A stretch of 15,951 nt of DNA, taken from assembly GCA_900548255.1 (NCBI GenBank), contig URKH01000048.1, positions 1 through 15,951 of the forward strand, given 5' to 3'. This DNA is from an uncultured Collinsella sp. (GTDB lineage Bacteria > Actinomycetota > Coriobacteriia > Coriobacteriales > Coriobacteriaceae). Positions 5,521 through 12,856 of the stretch are shown here, piece by piece. Positions within the stretch are counted from its first letter, which is position 1. Every line of letters starts with the position of its first letter. A program made the position numbers and the translations under genes. Under the pieces are notes generated by a model. The model ran no database searches. It was not told where the DNA came from and saw nothing but the letters and a program-made list of their open reading frames with translations.

Positions 5521-7881
5521 CTAAGCCAGCCCCAGCAATATGCCCGCCGAATGCACGACAAACGCCACGATCCAGGCGACCGTCACCTGAAACGCGAACA
5601 CGGCCACGGCATAGCGCGCTCCCAACTCGCTCTTGACGGCGCCGATGGACGCCACGCAGGGCGGGTACAGCAGCGTAAAGACCAGGAACACGTAAGCGGT
5701 AAACGGCGAAAACATAGTTGACAGCACCGCGGGCGACGTTGCGTCCAAAAGCACCGTGAGGGTCGAGATGACGCTCTCCTTGGCGATAAGTCCGGTGACG
5801 AGCGCCGTCGACGCACGCCAGTCGCCAAAGCCGAGCGGCGCCAGCGCCGGCGCGATAATGCTACCCAAACCGGCAAGCAGACTCTGCGACTGATCGGCGA
5901 CCACATTAAAGCGGATATCGAACGTCTGGAGGAACCAGATGGCCACGGTAGCGGCAAAGATAATGGTAAAGGCCTTGGTAATAAAGTCCTTGGCCTTATC
6001 CCATGCCAGCATCACCGTCGTCTTGACGCTCGGCAGGCGGTAATTGGGAAGCTCCATGATAAACGGCACCGGGTCACCCTTAAATGCCGTGCGATTGAGC
6101 ACCAAAGCCGCGATGCAACCGACCGCAATGCCAATCAAATAGAGCGAGACCATGGCGGGAACCGTCGCCTGTGGAAAAAACGCCCCGCACAGCAAGCCGT
6201 AAACCGGCAGCTTGGCCGAGCAGCTCATGAACGGCGTGAGCATGACCGTCATCTTGCGGTCGTGCTCGGATGGGAGCGTACGGGTTGACATGATAGCCGG
6301 CACGGTGCAGCCAAAACCGACGAGCATAGGCACGAAGCTGCGGCCCGACAGGCCAAAGCGACGCAGCACTTTATCCATGACAAAGGCCACGCGCGCCATG
6401 TAGCCGGAGTCTTCCAGAATGGAGAGGAACAAAAAGAGCACGACGATAATCGGCAGGAAGGTCAGCACGCTGCCCACGCCCGTAAGCACGCCGTCGACAG
6501 CCAGCGAGCGCACCACGTCGTTGGTGCCGAACGCCTTGAGGCCCGCATCGGCCGAGGCGATGATGGCAGCGATGCCGTCCTCCATAAGTCCCTGCAACGC
6601 CACGCCGATCACGCCAAACGTCAGCCAAAAGACGAGACCCATGATCACCAGGAACGCCGGAATGGCCGTGTAGCGACCCGTCAGGATGCGGTCGATCTTG
6701 ACGGAACGCACGTGCTCGCGGCTCTCGTGCGGCTTGACGACGCAGCGCCCACACACATCGCCGATAAAGCCGAAGCGCATGTCAGCCAGTGCAGATAGAC
6801 GGTCGGTACCGGCCTCACCCTCCATCTGGGTAATGATGTGCTCGATGGCGTCAAGTTCGTTACGGTCCAGATGAAGCGCCTCGGTCACCAGCTCGTCGCC
6901 CTCAACCAGCTTGGTCGCCGCAAAACGCACCGGGATATGCGCCGTCGCGGCATGGTCCTCGATAAGGTTGGCGATGCCGTGAATGCAGCGATGCAGCGCG
7001 CCGCCGTCTGGACCATCGGGCGCGCAGAAGTCCAGGCGACCGGGGCGCTCGCGGAACCGCGCCACGTGCAAGGCATGATCCACCAACTCACCAATACCCT
7101 CGTTGCGGGCAGCGCTAATGGGAACAACAGGCACGCCCAGCAGGCTCTCGAGCAGGTTGACGTCCACGGCGCCGCCGTTGGCCGTCACCTCGTCCATCAT
7201 GTTGAGCGCGATGACCATGGGACGATCGAGCTCCATAAGCTGCAGCGTCAGGTACAGGTTACGCTCGATGTTGGTGGCGTCGATGATGTCGATGATGGCG
7301 TCGGGGTTTTCGTCCAAGATGAATTGGCGGCTGACGATCTCTTCGCCCGTGTACGGCGACAGCGAATAGATGCCAGGCAGGTCGGTAACGCTCGCCTCGG
7401 GGTGGTTACGGATAGTGCCGTCCTTGCGGTCGACCGTCACGCCGGGAAAGTTACCGACATGCTGGTTGGAGCCCGTCAGCTGGTTGAATAACGTGGTCTT
7501 GCCGCAGTTTTGGTTGCCGGCGAGGGCAAAGTGCAGCGGCGCGCCCTCGGGCACGGCCGTCTTTGCCGCACGGGGCGAATACGTCCCCTCGCCGAGTGCC
7601 GGATGCTCCGTCGTGCCGATTGCAGCGTTAGCGCGCGGACCCATATCGGTATCGTGAATGCCCACAAGCTCAATGCGGGCGGCATCGTCCTTGCGCAGTG
7701 TCAACTCGTAGCCGCGCAGGCGAATCTCGAGCGGGTCGCCCATGGGGGCGTACTTCATCATGGTGACTTCGGTGCCCGGCGTTAAACCCATGTCCAAAAT
7801 ATGCTGTCGGAGTGCCCGATCGTCCGATGCCACCGATGCGACAACGGCGTCCTTTCCGATCTCGAGTGTATCGAGCTTCAC
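5521..7881 (-). CDS. feoB: Ferrous iron transporter, FeoA-FeoB fusion
   Basis: A 786-residue GTPase-coupled iron(II) permease of the cytoplasmic membrane. Residues 1-75 form a FeoA-type SH3-like domain (HILDMGLTPGTEV, 27-39), then a linker of about 40 residues leads to the FeoB G-domain: G1 GNQNCGKT (122-129), G2 NFPGVT (144-149), G3 DLPG (167-170), G4 NMMD (227-230), G5 SAA (256-258). The membrane half begins near residue 410 and includes the gate segments GFGCTVPAIMSTRT and TPFMSCSAKLPVY with their conserved cysteines. No separate feoA or feoC is adjacent, consistent with the fusion. The start is GTG at 7881, with AAAGGA 7 nt upstream; the nearby ATG at 7890 is out of frame and stops after three codons. 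It is probably transcribed alone from the AT-rich 7930-7985 region. FeoAB fusions are known in some anaerobes. Confidence 0.96.
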   Translation of the reverse strand: MKLDTLEIGKDAVVASVASDDRALRQHILDMGLTPGTEVTMMKYAPMGDPLEIRLRGYELTLRKDDAARIELVGIHDTDMGPRANAAIGTTEHPALGEGTYSPRAAKTAVPEGAPLHFALAGNQNCGKTTLFNQLTGSNQHVGNFPGVTVDRKDGTIRNHPEASVTDLPGIYSLSPYTGEEIVSRQFILDENPDAIIDIIDATNIERNLYLTLQLMELDRPMVIALNMMDEVTANGGAVDVNLLESLLGVPVVPISAARNEGIGELVDHALHVARFRERPGRLDFCAPDGPDGGALHRCIHGIANLIEDHAATAHIPVRFAATKLVEGDELVTEALHLDRNELDAIEHIITQMEGEAGTDRLSALADMRFGFIGDVCGRCVVKPHESREHVRSVKIDRILTGRYTAIPAFLVIMGLVFWLTFGVIGVALQGLMEDGIAAIIASADAGLKAFGTNDVVRSLAVDGVLTGVGSVLTFLPIIVVLFLFLSILEDSGYMARVAFVMDKVLRRFGLSGRSFVPMLVGFGCTVPAIMSTRTLPSEHDRKMTVMLTPFMSCSAKLPVYGLLCGAFFPQATVPAMVSLYLIGIAVGCIAALVLNRTAFKGDPVPFIMELPNYRLPSVKTTVMLAWDKAKDFITKAFTIIFAATVAIWFLQTFDIRFNVVADQSQSLLAGLGSIIAPALAPLGFGDWRASTALVTGLIAKESVISTLTVLLDATSPAVLSTMFSPFTAYVFLVFTLLYPPCVASIGAVKSELGARYAVAVFAFQVTVAWIVAFVVHSAGILLGLA

Positions 7882-7903
7882 GCGCTCATCCTTTCGTTAG
7901 ACG

Positions 7904-7977
7904 CGGTTAACCGTTTACCGGGGCTAACCAACTCGTAACGACAAATGATAGCGCTCTGAACTATTTTATAAAGTCAA
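7904..7977 (-). promoter_or_regulatory. Likely feoAB promoter/operator region
   Basis: The AT-rich block upstream of feoAB has TTGACT at 7977-7972 and TATCAT at 7950-7945 on the minus strand, but the 21-nt spacing is too long for an ideal promoter. Closer to the gene is a perfect 10-bp palindrome CGGTTAACCG (7904-7913), and a GGTTA/TAACC pair brackets the sequence around it. An iron-responsive repressor (Fur or DtxR/IdeR type) would be expected here, but the sequence is not a clear match to either consensus. Confidence 0.35.
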
Positions 7978-8002
7978 ATACCGATGTTTACCTGCGCAAA
8001 CT

Positions 8003-8323
8003 TTATGCGGTGCGCCCCGAAAGCTCTTTGCGCATACCGCTCAGCGAGATCGAAATGGAACCCGACCGCGCGGTAGCAGTGAGTCGATCACCCTCAACCG
8101 ACCCCGTGCATGTAAAGGGCGCCTTGCCCATCAAGACGTGGGAGATAGTACCCGAGAGCTCAAAGAAATCGCACTCAGCGCGGGCACCCGAGAGAGCGAT
8201 ATTGAGACCCCTGACGTTTAGTACTGCCCTGAGCGCGCCGTTCACCCCATGTGAAAACGTCACCTCGCCGCGCTTGCTCCCCACCGGCGTCTGGGCCAAA
8301 ACCACATACGTACCCTCAAGCAT
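8003..8323 (-). CDS. Small beta-rich protein of unknown function (106 aa)
   Basis: I do not recognise a named family. The frame is open to 8359, but the ATG at 8323 has an excellent Shine-Dalgarno site (AGGAGGAG) directly upstream, giving 106 residues. There is no signal peptide, no membrane span and a single cysteine pair (C51, C72). The sequence is dominated by alternating hydrophobic/polar strands and glycines, as in lipocalin-like or other small beta-barrel proteins. The halves 12-48 and 62-98 are weakly alike, both ending in I-x-L-S-G-x-R, which suggests an internal duplication. A TPxGxxxG-type start (TPVGSKRG, 12-19) reminds me of small uncharacterised proteins of anaerobes, but I cannot name one. 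It follows the hydrolase gene by 47 nt on the same strand and precedes feoAB, so co-transcription with the hydrolase is plausible. Confidence 0.8.
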   Translation of the reverse strand: MLEGTYVVLAQTPVGSKRGEVTFSHGVNGALRAVLNVRGLNIALSGARAECDFFELSGTISHVLMGKAPFTCTGSVEGDRLTATARSGSISISLSGMRKELSGRTA

Positions 8324-8357
8324 GGCTCCTCCTCTAAGCAGACTTTTTGAAACGGGC

Positions 8358-8370
8358 AAGTAGTCTACTT
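8358..8370. repeat. 13-bp palindrome between hydrolase and small-protein genes
   Basis: AAGTAG-T-CTACTT is perfectly symmetric around a central base and abuts the hydrolase stop codon (8371-8373). It sits 35 nt before the small-protein start and has no following T-run in either direction that would make it a terminator. It could be a protein-binding site or simply chance. Confidence 0.4.
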
Positions 8371-9270
8371 TTACATATGGCGCTCCAGGAAGCGGAAGGC
8401 TAGGCGGATCCAGGGACGGACGGAAACCTGCTTGTCCTCGTTGTCGACCGCGGTGTTGGCGTTACCGAGCGAAAGGCCGTGGCCGCCCTGGTCAAAGACG
8501 TGCATCTCGCATGCGACGCCCTCCTCGGCCATGCGCTGCGCAAACGGGTAGACCTGCGCGACCGGCGCCGTCTTGTCGTCCGAAACGCCCCACACAAAGG
8601 TCGGGGGCATCTGGCGCGAAACGTGCGTGGTAGGGCAAATGTCGGCCAGGTGCTCATCGGTCGCCTCGCCGCCCGTCACCATCGACAGATAGTCGTTGAG
8701 CAAATCGCGCCCTGTCTTGCCACCCGTCTTGGGCACGCGCAGGTCGATGCGCGGGTCACGCGTCTGCATATCGCGCACATAGGCAAGGTCGAGCAACGGA
8801 TAGCCCAGCACCACGGCGTCGGGACGAATATCCTCCGGACGAGCCCCGGCAAGGCCCGCGAAAGGTCCGGTCTTCCACTGCGTTGCCAACGAGGCGCAGA
8901 TCATGCCGCCCGCCGAGAAACCCACGATGCACACGCGCTTGGGATCGACATGCCACTCGTCGGCGTTGGCGCGAACCGTGGCGACCATCTTGGCAAGGTC
9001 TGCCTGCGGGTGAGGAAAGCTCACGTCGCCCGTGCCACTTGTCACATAGTTGAGCACAAAGGCCTGGTAGCCGCGGTCCAAAAACGCAAACGCCACGGGA
9101 TCCTGCTCATGCGGAGCGATATGCGTAAACGCACCTCCGCCGCAGATAATCACGGCAGGGCGGCGGCCATTCGGCTTATCGGGCAGCGGCTCGGCACCCA
9201 AATACGTAAACGTCGCCGGATACTCCTCGGTCGGCTCCTCGCCCCACAGCGCATGGTTCTCGACAATCAT
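8371..9270 (-). CDS. Alpha/beta hydrolase, esterase/lipase-like (BD-FAE or acetyl-esterase type)
   Basis: A 299-residue serine hydrolase without a signal peptide, so probably cytoplasmic. The oxyanion-hole strand reads VIICGGGAF (40-48, in the position of HGGG), the nucleophile elbow is GFSAGG (117-122, S119), the acid is D231 or D232 in VSDDKTAP, and the histidine is H264 in GGHGLSL. This layout matches alpha/beta hydrolases related to acetyl-xylan esterases and feruloyl esterase-like proteins, which remove acyl groups from sugars or small esters. The frame is open to 9471, but the ATG at 9270 has AAGGGAG 5 nt upstream, and the residues before it have no family character. It is divergent from the IIA gene across a 242-bp gap and followed by the 106-aa gene. 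The true substrate is unknown. Confidence 0.9.
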   Translation of the reverse strand: MIVENHALWGEEPTEEYPATFTYLGAEPLPDKPNGRRPAVIICGGGAFTHIAPHEQDPVAFAFLDRGYQAFVLNYVTSGTGDVSFPHPQADLAKMVATVRANADEWHVDPKRVCIVGFSAGGMICASLATQWKTGPFAGLAGARPEDIRPDAVVLGYPLLDLAYVRDMQTRDPRIDLRVPKTGGKTGRDLLNDYLSMVTGGEATDEHLADICPTTHVSRQMPPTFVWGVSDDKTAPVAQVYPFAQRMAEEGVACEMHVFDQGGHGLSLGNANTAVDNEDKQVSVRPWIRLAFRFLERHM

Positions 9271-9512
9271 ATGTGCTCCCTTCGCGCAGATTATGCGCCC
9301 TTGTTTTTCGCGTCTAAGCGTACCCCACTTGAGCCCGTGGCGAAGAAACACTCCAGCAATAAGTTTCCCTTCAACTGATATATCACATAATCCCAGTTCA
9401 GAGGTATCGTTGAGCAGCGTAAATAGGGGCGTTGACCAAGCCGCGAAACACATATGAAACGTTTCCGGCAAACCAAGCGCGCGATATGCGCCTATTTAAG
9501 TTGGAGGCAACT
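9271..9512. promoter_or_regulatory. Divergent intergenic region with two perfect 10-bp palindromes
   Basis: This 242-bp gap separates the hydrolase (minus) from the IIA gene (plus) and must hold both promoters. It contains GAAACGTTTC (9456-9465), whose central CG dyad resembles LacI/GalR-family operator cores, and TGATATATCA (9376-9385). A -35-like TTGACC is at 9432-9437 on plus, but no well-spaced -10 follows. The operator reading is an inference. Confidence 0.4.
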
Positions 9513-10076
9513 ATGGGTCTGCTCGATTCGCTTAAGTCCACCTTCACCTCGACGGGCGAGGCATCCGTTCCGCCCGCAGCAAGCTTCGCCACCCGCGAAG
9601 GCGTCATCTACGCCCCCGTCAACGGCGTGCTCGTCAACCTCGATGAGGTTCCCGATGAGACCATCGCCTCGGGTATGCTCGGTCAGGGCTACGGCATCGA
9701 GCCCATTACCGGCACCATCTATGCGCCCGCCAACGGCCGCATCGGCGCCACCACCGTCACCAACCACTCCATCGGCATGATCACCGAGGACGGTCTTCGC
9801 GTGTTCATCCATGTTGGCCTGGGCACCGTGGAAATGAACGGCAAAGGTTTTGCCCGCTTTGTCGAGATGGGTGACACGGTCAAGGCAGGCCAGCCGCTCA
9901 TCAGTTTCGACCGCGAGGCCATCAAGGCCGCCGGTCACGAGGACATCGTGACCGTCATCGTCTCCGAGCTCGATCGTCTTAAGAGCATCGACCATGTCGG
10001 CGAGTCCGGCACGCTTATCGGCGGCAACCCGCTCGTCAAGCTGGGCGACCCGCTGCTGGTAGCCAAGACCAAGTAG
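9513..10076 (+). CDS. PTS glucose-type IIA protein (EIIA-Glc-like), stand-alone
   Basis: A 187-residue cytoplasmic phosphocarrier of the phosphoenolpyruvate:sugar phosphotransferase system, which takes phosphate from HPr and passes it to a IIB domain. It shows the complete IIA-Glc signature: VIYAPVNGVL (31-40), GYGIEPITGTIYAPANG (59-75), the first active-site histidine in NHSIGM (H85) and the phosphorylated histidine in FIHVGLGTVEMNGKGF (H100). The 15-residue histidine spacing equals that of E. coli EIIA-Glc (H75/H90). The ATG at 9513 has GGAGG 7 nt upstream; an open extension to 9432 lacks family sequence. No IIB or IIC gene is next to it, so it probably serves permeases that lack their own IIA domain, and it may also have a regulatory role. 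A strong terminator follows. Confidence 0.95.
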   Translation: MGLLDSLKSTFTSTGEASVPPAASFATREGVIYAPVNGVLVNLDEVPDETIASGMLGQGYGIEPITGTIYAPANGRIGATTVTNHSIGMITEDGLRVFIHVGLGTVEMNGKGFARFVEMGDTVKAGQPLISFDREAIKAAGHEDIVTVIVSELDRLKSIDHVGESGTLIGGNPLVKLGDPLLVAKTK

Positions 10077-10114
10077 CCAGGCCCCGCGCCACACAGCCAA
10101 AAGGCATCTCGTCA

Positions 10115-10152
10115 AGCGCCCGCGACCATTTGGCCGCGGGCGCTTTTCGTTT
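10115..10152 (+). terminator. Rho-independent terminator after the PTS IIA gene
   Basis: AGCGCCCGCG (10115-10124) pairs perfectly with CGCGGGCGCT (10135-10144) around a 10-nt loop, and TTTTCGTTT follows. It lies 38 nt past the IIA stop. Confidence 0.88.
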
Positions 10153-10205
10153 GAAAAACCATCCCGTCAATGCCTTATCTGTATAGCCCAAATGAGCCGA
10201 GCTGC

Positions 10206-10211
10206 TAGAAT
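10206..10211 (+). promoter_or_regulatory. Possible -10 element of asnS
   Basis: TAGAAT lies 47 nt before the GTG start, in a short AT-richer stretch between the IIA terminator and asnS. No convincing -35 is visible at 16-18 nt. Confidence 0.35.
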
Positions 10212-10257
10212 ATCGAACTGTATGGATAACTATCATTCAACCGTTATGGGAGGATAC

Positions 10258-11661
10258 GTGAACCGCACCAAAATCGCGCAGCTTTACGCCGATGCCGAGT
10301 CGCTTGGCGGCCAGACCGTCACCGTCGCCGGCTGGGTCAAGTCCGTCCGCGACATGAAGAACTTTGGCTTCGTTACGCTCAACGACGGCAGCTGCTTCCG
10401 CGATCTGCAAGTCGTCATGAACCGCGAGGCACTCGACAACTACGACGAGATCGCCCATCAAAACGTCTCGGCCGCACTCATTTGCACCGGCACCGTCAAG
10501 CTGACCCCCGATGCGCCCCAGCCTTTCGAGCTTTCTGCCACCTCCATCGAGGTCGAGGGCGTCAGCGCCCCGGATTACCCGCTGCAGAAAAAGCGCGCAA
10601 CCGTCGAGTTCCTGCGTTCCCAGCAGCACCTGCGCCCGCGCACCAACCTGTTCCGCGCCGTGTTCCGCATCCGCTCTGTCGCGGCTGCCGCCATCCACCG
10701 CTTCTTCCAGGAGCAGGGCTTTGTCTACGTCAACACCCCTATCATCACCACGAGTGACTGCGAGGGCGCCGGCGAGATGTTCCGCGTGACCACGCTCGAC
10801 CCCAAAAATCCGCCCCTCACCGAGTCCGGCGAGGTCGACTGGAGCCAGGACTTCTTTGGCAAGCACGCGAGCCTTACCGTGTCCGGCCAGCTCAATGCCG
10901 AGAACTTTGCCATGGCCTTTGGCGACGTGTACACCTTTGGCCCCACCTTCCGCGCCGAAAACTCCAACACCACGCGCCACGCCGCCGAGTTCTGGATGAT
11001 CGAGCCCGAGATGGCCTTCGCCGACCTTAACGACTACATGGATAACGCCGAGGCCATGCTCAAGTACGTCCTTAAGGATGTTATGGCCACCTGCCCCGAC
11101 GAGCTCAATATGCTCAACAAGTTTGTGGACAAGGGTCTGCTCGAGCGCTTGGACCATGTCGCCAACTCCGACTTCGCCCGCGTCACCTATACCGAGGCCG
11201 TCGAAATCCTGGAGCAGGCCGTCGCCGCCGGTCACAAGTTTGACTATCCCGTGAGCTGGGGCATCGACCTGCAAACCGAGCATGAGCGCTTCCTGACCGA
11301 GGAACACTTTAAGCGACCGACCTTCGTAACCGACTACCCGGCCGAGATCAAGGCGTTCTACATGCGCATGAACGAGGACGGCAAGACCGTCGCCGCCGCC
11401 GACTGCCTGGTTCCCGGTATCGGCGAGATTATCGGCGGCTCCCAGCGCGAGGAGCGCCTGGATCTGCTCGAGGCCCGCATCAAGGATCTGGGTATGAATC
11501 CCGAGCAGTACAAGTACTACCTTGACCTGCGCCGCTACGGTTCCTGCAAGCACGCCGGCTACGGTCTGGGCTTCGAGCGCTTGGTGATGTACCTCACCGG
11601 CGTGGGCAACATCCGCGACGTCCTGCCGCACCCGCGCACCGTGGGCAACGCCGACTTCTAA
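10258..11661 (+). CDS. asnS: Asparaginyl-tRNA synthetase
   Basis: A class IIb aminoacyl-tRNA synthetase that charges tRNA-Asn with asparagine in the cytoplasm. The N-terminal OB-fold anticodon-binding domain is clear (VTVAGWVKSVRDMKNFGFV, 21-39). The catalytic core has motif 2 (FRAENSNTTRHAAEFWMIEPE, starting at residue 231) and motif 3 GLGFERLVMYLTG (436-448). The RHAAEFWMIEPE wording and the roughly 20-residue insert near 180-200 separate AsnRS from AspRS. I chose the GTG at 10258: it has GGGAGG at 10248-10253 and gives 467 residues, one more than E. coli AsnS. In-frame ATGs at 10222 and 10246 have no Shine-Dalgarno site, and the second overlaps the one used here. It is flanked by terminators on both sides, so it is a single-gene unit. 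Confidence 0.97.
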   Translation: MNRTKIAQLYADAESLGGQTVTVAGWVKSVRDMKNFGFVTLNDGSCFRDLQVVMNREALDNYDEIAHQNVSAALICTGTVKLTPDAPQPFELSATSIEVEGVSAPDYPLQKKRATVEFLRSQQHLRPRTNLFRAVFRIRSVAAAAIHRFFQEQGFVYVNTPIITTSDCEGAGEMFRVTTLDPKNPPLTESGEVDWSQDFFGKHASLTVSGQLNAENFAMAFGDVYTFGPTFRAENSNTTRHAAEFWMIEPEMAFADLNDYMDNAEAMLKYVLKDVMATCPDELNMLNKFVDKGLLERLDHVANSDFARVTYTEAVEILEQAVAAGHKFDYPVSWGIDLQTEHERFLTEEHFKRPTFVTDYPAEIKAFYMRMNEDGKTVAAADCLVPGIGEIIGGSQREERLDLLEARIKDLGMNPEQYKYYLDLRRYGSCKHAGYGLGFERLVMYLTGVGNIRDVLPHPRTVGNADF

Positions 11662-11702
11662 TCGCCACAGCGCCACCAAACGCGTTCCAGCGCATCACGC
11701 CA

Positions 11703-11734
11703 GCGCCTCTCGGCAAGCCGAGGGGCGCTTTTTT
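11703..11734 (+). terminator. Rho-independent terminator after asnS
   Basis: GCGCCTCTCGGC (11703-11714) and GCCGAGGGGCGC (11717-11728) form a 12-bp stem with one T-G wobble and an AA turn, followed by six T residues. It lies 41 nt past the asnS stop. A 2-nt loop is sterically tight, so the closing pair probably opens. Confidence 0.92.
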
Positions 11735-11802
11735 CAACAGCATCCGTCAAGCTTTTGGCAAGTTTTTGGTCAGTTGGGCAGGGCTGTTGAAAACTCGACC
11801 CG
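11731..11802. repeat. 11-bp inverted repeat with CTCGACCCG tail
   Basis: TTTTCAACAGC (11731-11741) and GCTGTTGAAAA (11783-11793) are perfect inverted copies that enclose 41 nt. The enclosed part includes the imperfect tandem CTTTTGGCA / TTTTTGGTCA (11752-11771). The first arm starts inside the asnS terminator's T-run. The second arm runs into CTCGACCCG (11794-11802), which also ends the 1-96 repeat (88-96). Read on the minus strand, both begin CGGGTCGAG followed by TTTTC, with one extra A in the first copy. Confidence 0.55.
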
Positions 11803-11910
11803 CCGCTTGCCGACGGCCACCGACCGCCCAGAGTGCTCTGCGCCCCTGGGAAAGCCCCGCGTCCTAGGCTCCATACCGTCGCCACCCAAAACGGAAAGGA
11901 CGTGGGCGCC

Positions 11911-12696
11911 ATGACCGAAACCGCTGTTGATACTTACGAGACCACGACGAGGGGCGCCGCCTCGATGGCAGCCTATCGCGCCGTTCGCATCCTGCAACTA
12001 TTAAGCGAAAACACCGGCGAGGACAAGGCCATGCTTTCCGATGAGTTGATCCGGCGCCTCGCCCATCCCGACGACCCCGCCCGCATGCCCATCTCGGCGG
12101 CGCGGCGCAGCATCTACACCGCCATCTCCGCACTTCGCCATGCCGGATACGAAATTGAGTACAAGCGCGGCGTGGGCTATCGACTCTTGACCCGTCCGCT
12201 CACCGACGAAGAGATCATCCGGCTCCACGGCATGGTCATGCGCAACCGCTCCACGCCCATCGCCATTCGAAAGAGCATGGCGCAGCACCTGGTCGCCATG
12301 GCGAGTGCCGACGTTCGCGGCTACCTCGATGCACCCGAGCCTGCTCCAAGCGCAGGCGACAAATCCACCAAGGCCACACGCACGCCCGTCAAGCGCATCG
12401 ATGCCTGCGAGCTCATCGAGCAGGCCATCGACCACGGAACCACGGTGAGTTTTGATATTTCGAGTGTCACGGCACGCGGAGAGGTCGAAGTGGCACGGAT
12501 GACACTCCGGCCCTTTGCCATCAAGCAACGAGACGGCATCTCGTATTTGCTGGGAACGGTCTATGACGCGCGAGGCGCCGACGACACGCTGCGTACCGTT
12601 GAGATCGGCCGCATGAGAAACGTCACCACACGTCTCCTTGACGGCAAGAAGCTCTTCGCCGTCCTGGACGAGGACGATGCCTCCTCCGCCGCATAA
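11911..12696 (+). CDS. WYL-type transcriptional regulator with N-terminal HTH
   Basis: A 261-residue cytoplasmic DNA-binding regulator. Residues 22-92 form a winged-helix domain whose recognition part is ISAARRSIYTAISALRHAGY (61-80), followed by a wing EIEYKRGVGYRL (81-92). This is the arrangement of the HTH domain before WYL domains. The C-terminal part (about 165-243) has the WYL-domain plan, with GISYLLGTVYD (209-219) at the place of the W-Y-L triad (W replaced by S here) and the basic LRTVEIGRMRNV (227-238). WYL domains usually sense a small ligand or nucleic acid. The ATG at 11911 is 10 nt from AAAGGA; an in-frame GTG at 11902 is only 1 nt from it and is less likely. It lies 160 bp upstream of the ABC importer on the same strand, so it may regulate that operon; this is inference. 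Confidence 0.82.
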   Translation: MTETAVDTYETTTRGAASMAAYRAVRILQLLSENTGEDKAMLSDELIRRLAHPDDPARMPISAARRSIYTAISALRHAGYEIEYKRGVGYRLLTRPLTDEEIIRLHGMVMRNRSTPIAIRKSMAQHLVAMASADVRGYLDAPEPAPSAGDKSTKATRTPVKRIDACELIEQAIDHGTTVSFDISSVTARGEVEVARMTLRPFAIKQRDGISYLLGTVYDARGADDTLRTVEIGRMRNVTTRLLDGKKLFAVLDEDDASSAA

Positions 12697-12765
12697 GACC
12701 CTCCGCCGCCCATTCGACTACCCGTACCGCCCATCCGATTCTGTATTAAAAAACCCGCCAGGCTG

Positions 12766-12824
12766 TTGTAAAAATGGACATCAGCGCTACTATAGTTCCA
12801 CTTGCACTTTGTCCCAGTGCAGTG
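12766..12824 (+). promoter_or_regulatory. Probable promoter and leader hairpin of the ABC importer operon
   Basis: A -35-like TTGTAA (12766-12771) is followed by TACTAT (12788-12793, 16-nt spacer), which overlaps TATAGT (12791-12796). The predicted start near 12800 coincides with an imperfect hairpin: CAC-T-TGCACT (12799-12808) with AGTGCA-GTG (12816-12824), loop TTGTCCC, one bulged T. It could be a repressor operator at the start site or a 5' mRNA hairpin. No T-box or tryptophan-rich leader is visible. Confidence 0.5.
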
Positions 12825-12856
12825 TTTCCAGCCATTTCTATACTGGGGGTAATGAT

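Noticed and set aside
7904..7940. Fur box or DtxR/IdeR box before feoAB
   Set aside because: The palindrome CGGTTAACCG and the GGTTA/TAACC pair are suggestive, but the sequence does not match either consensus well enough to name the regulator.
10237..11679. Very long open frame (480 codons) on the minus strand opposite asnS
   Set aside because: It mirrors the codon structure of asnS in GC-rich DNA, is low-complexity (V, G, L, H, D-rich), has no ribosome site and no family motif. It is a compositional shadow.
11902..11904. Alternative GTG start for the WYL regulator
   Set aside because: It lies 1 nt from the AAAGGA site, too close for initiation; the ATG at 11911 is better spaced.
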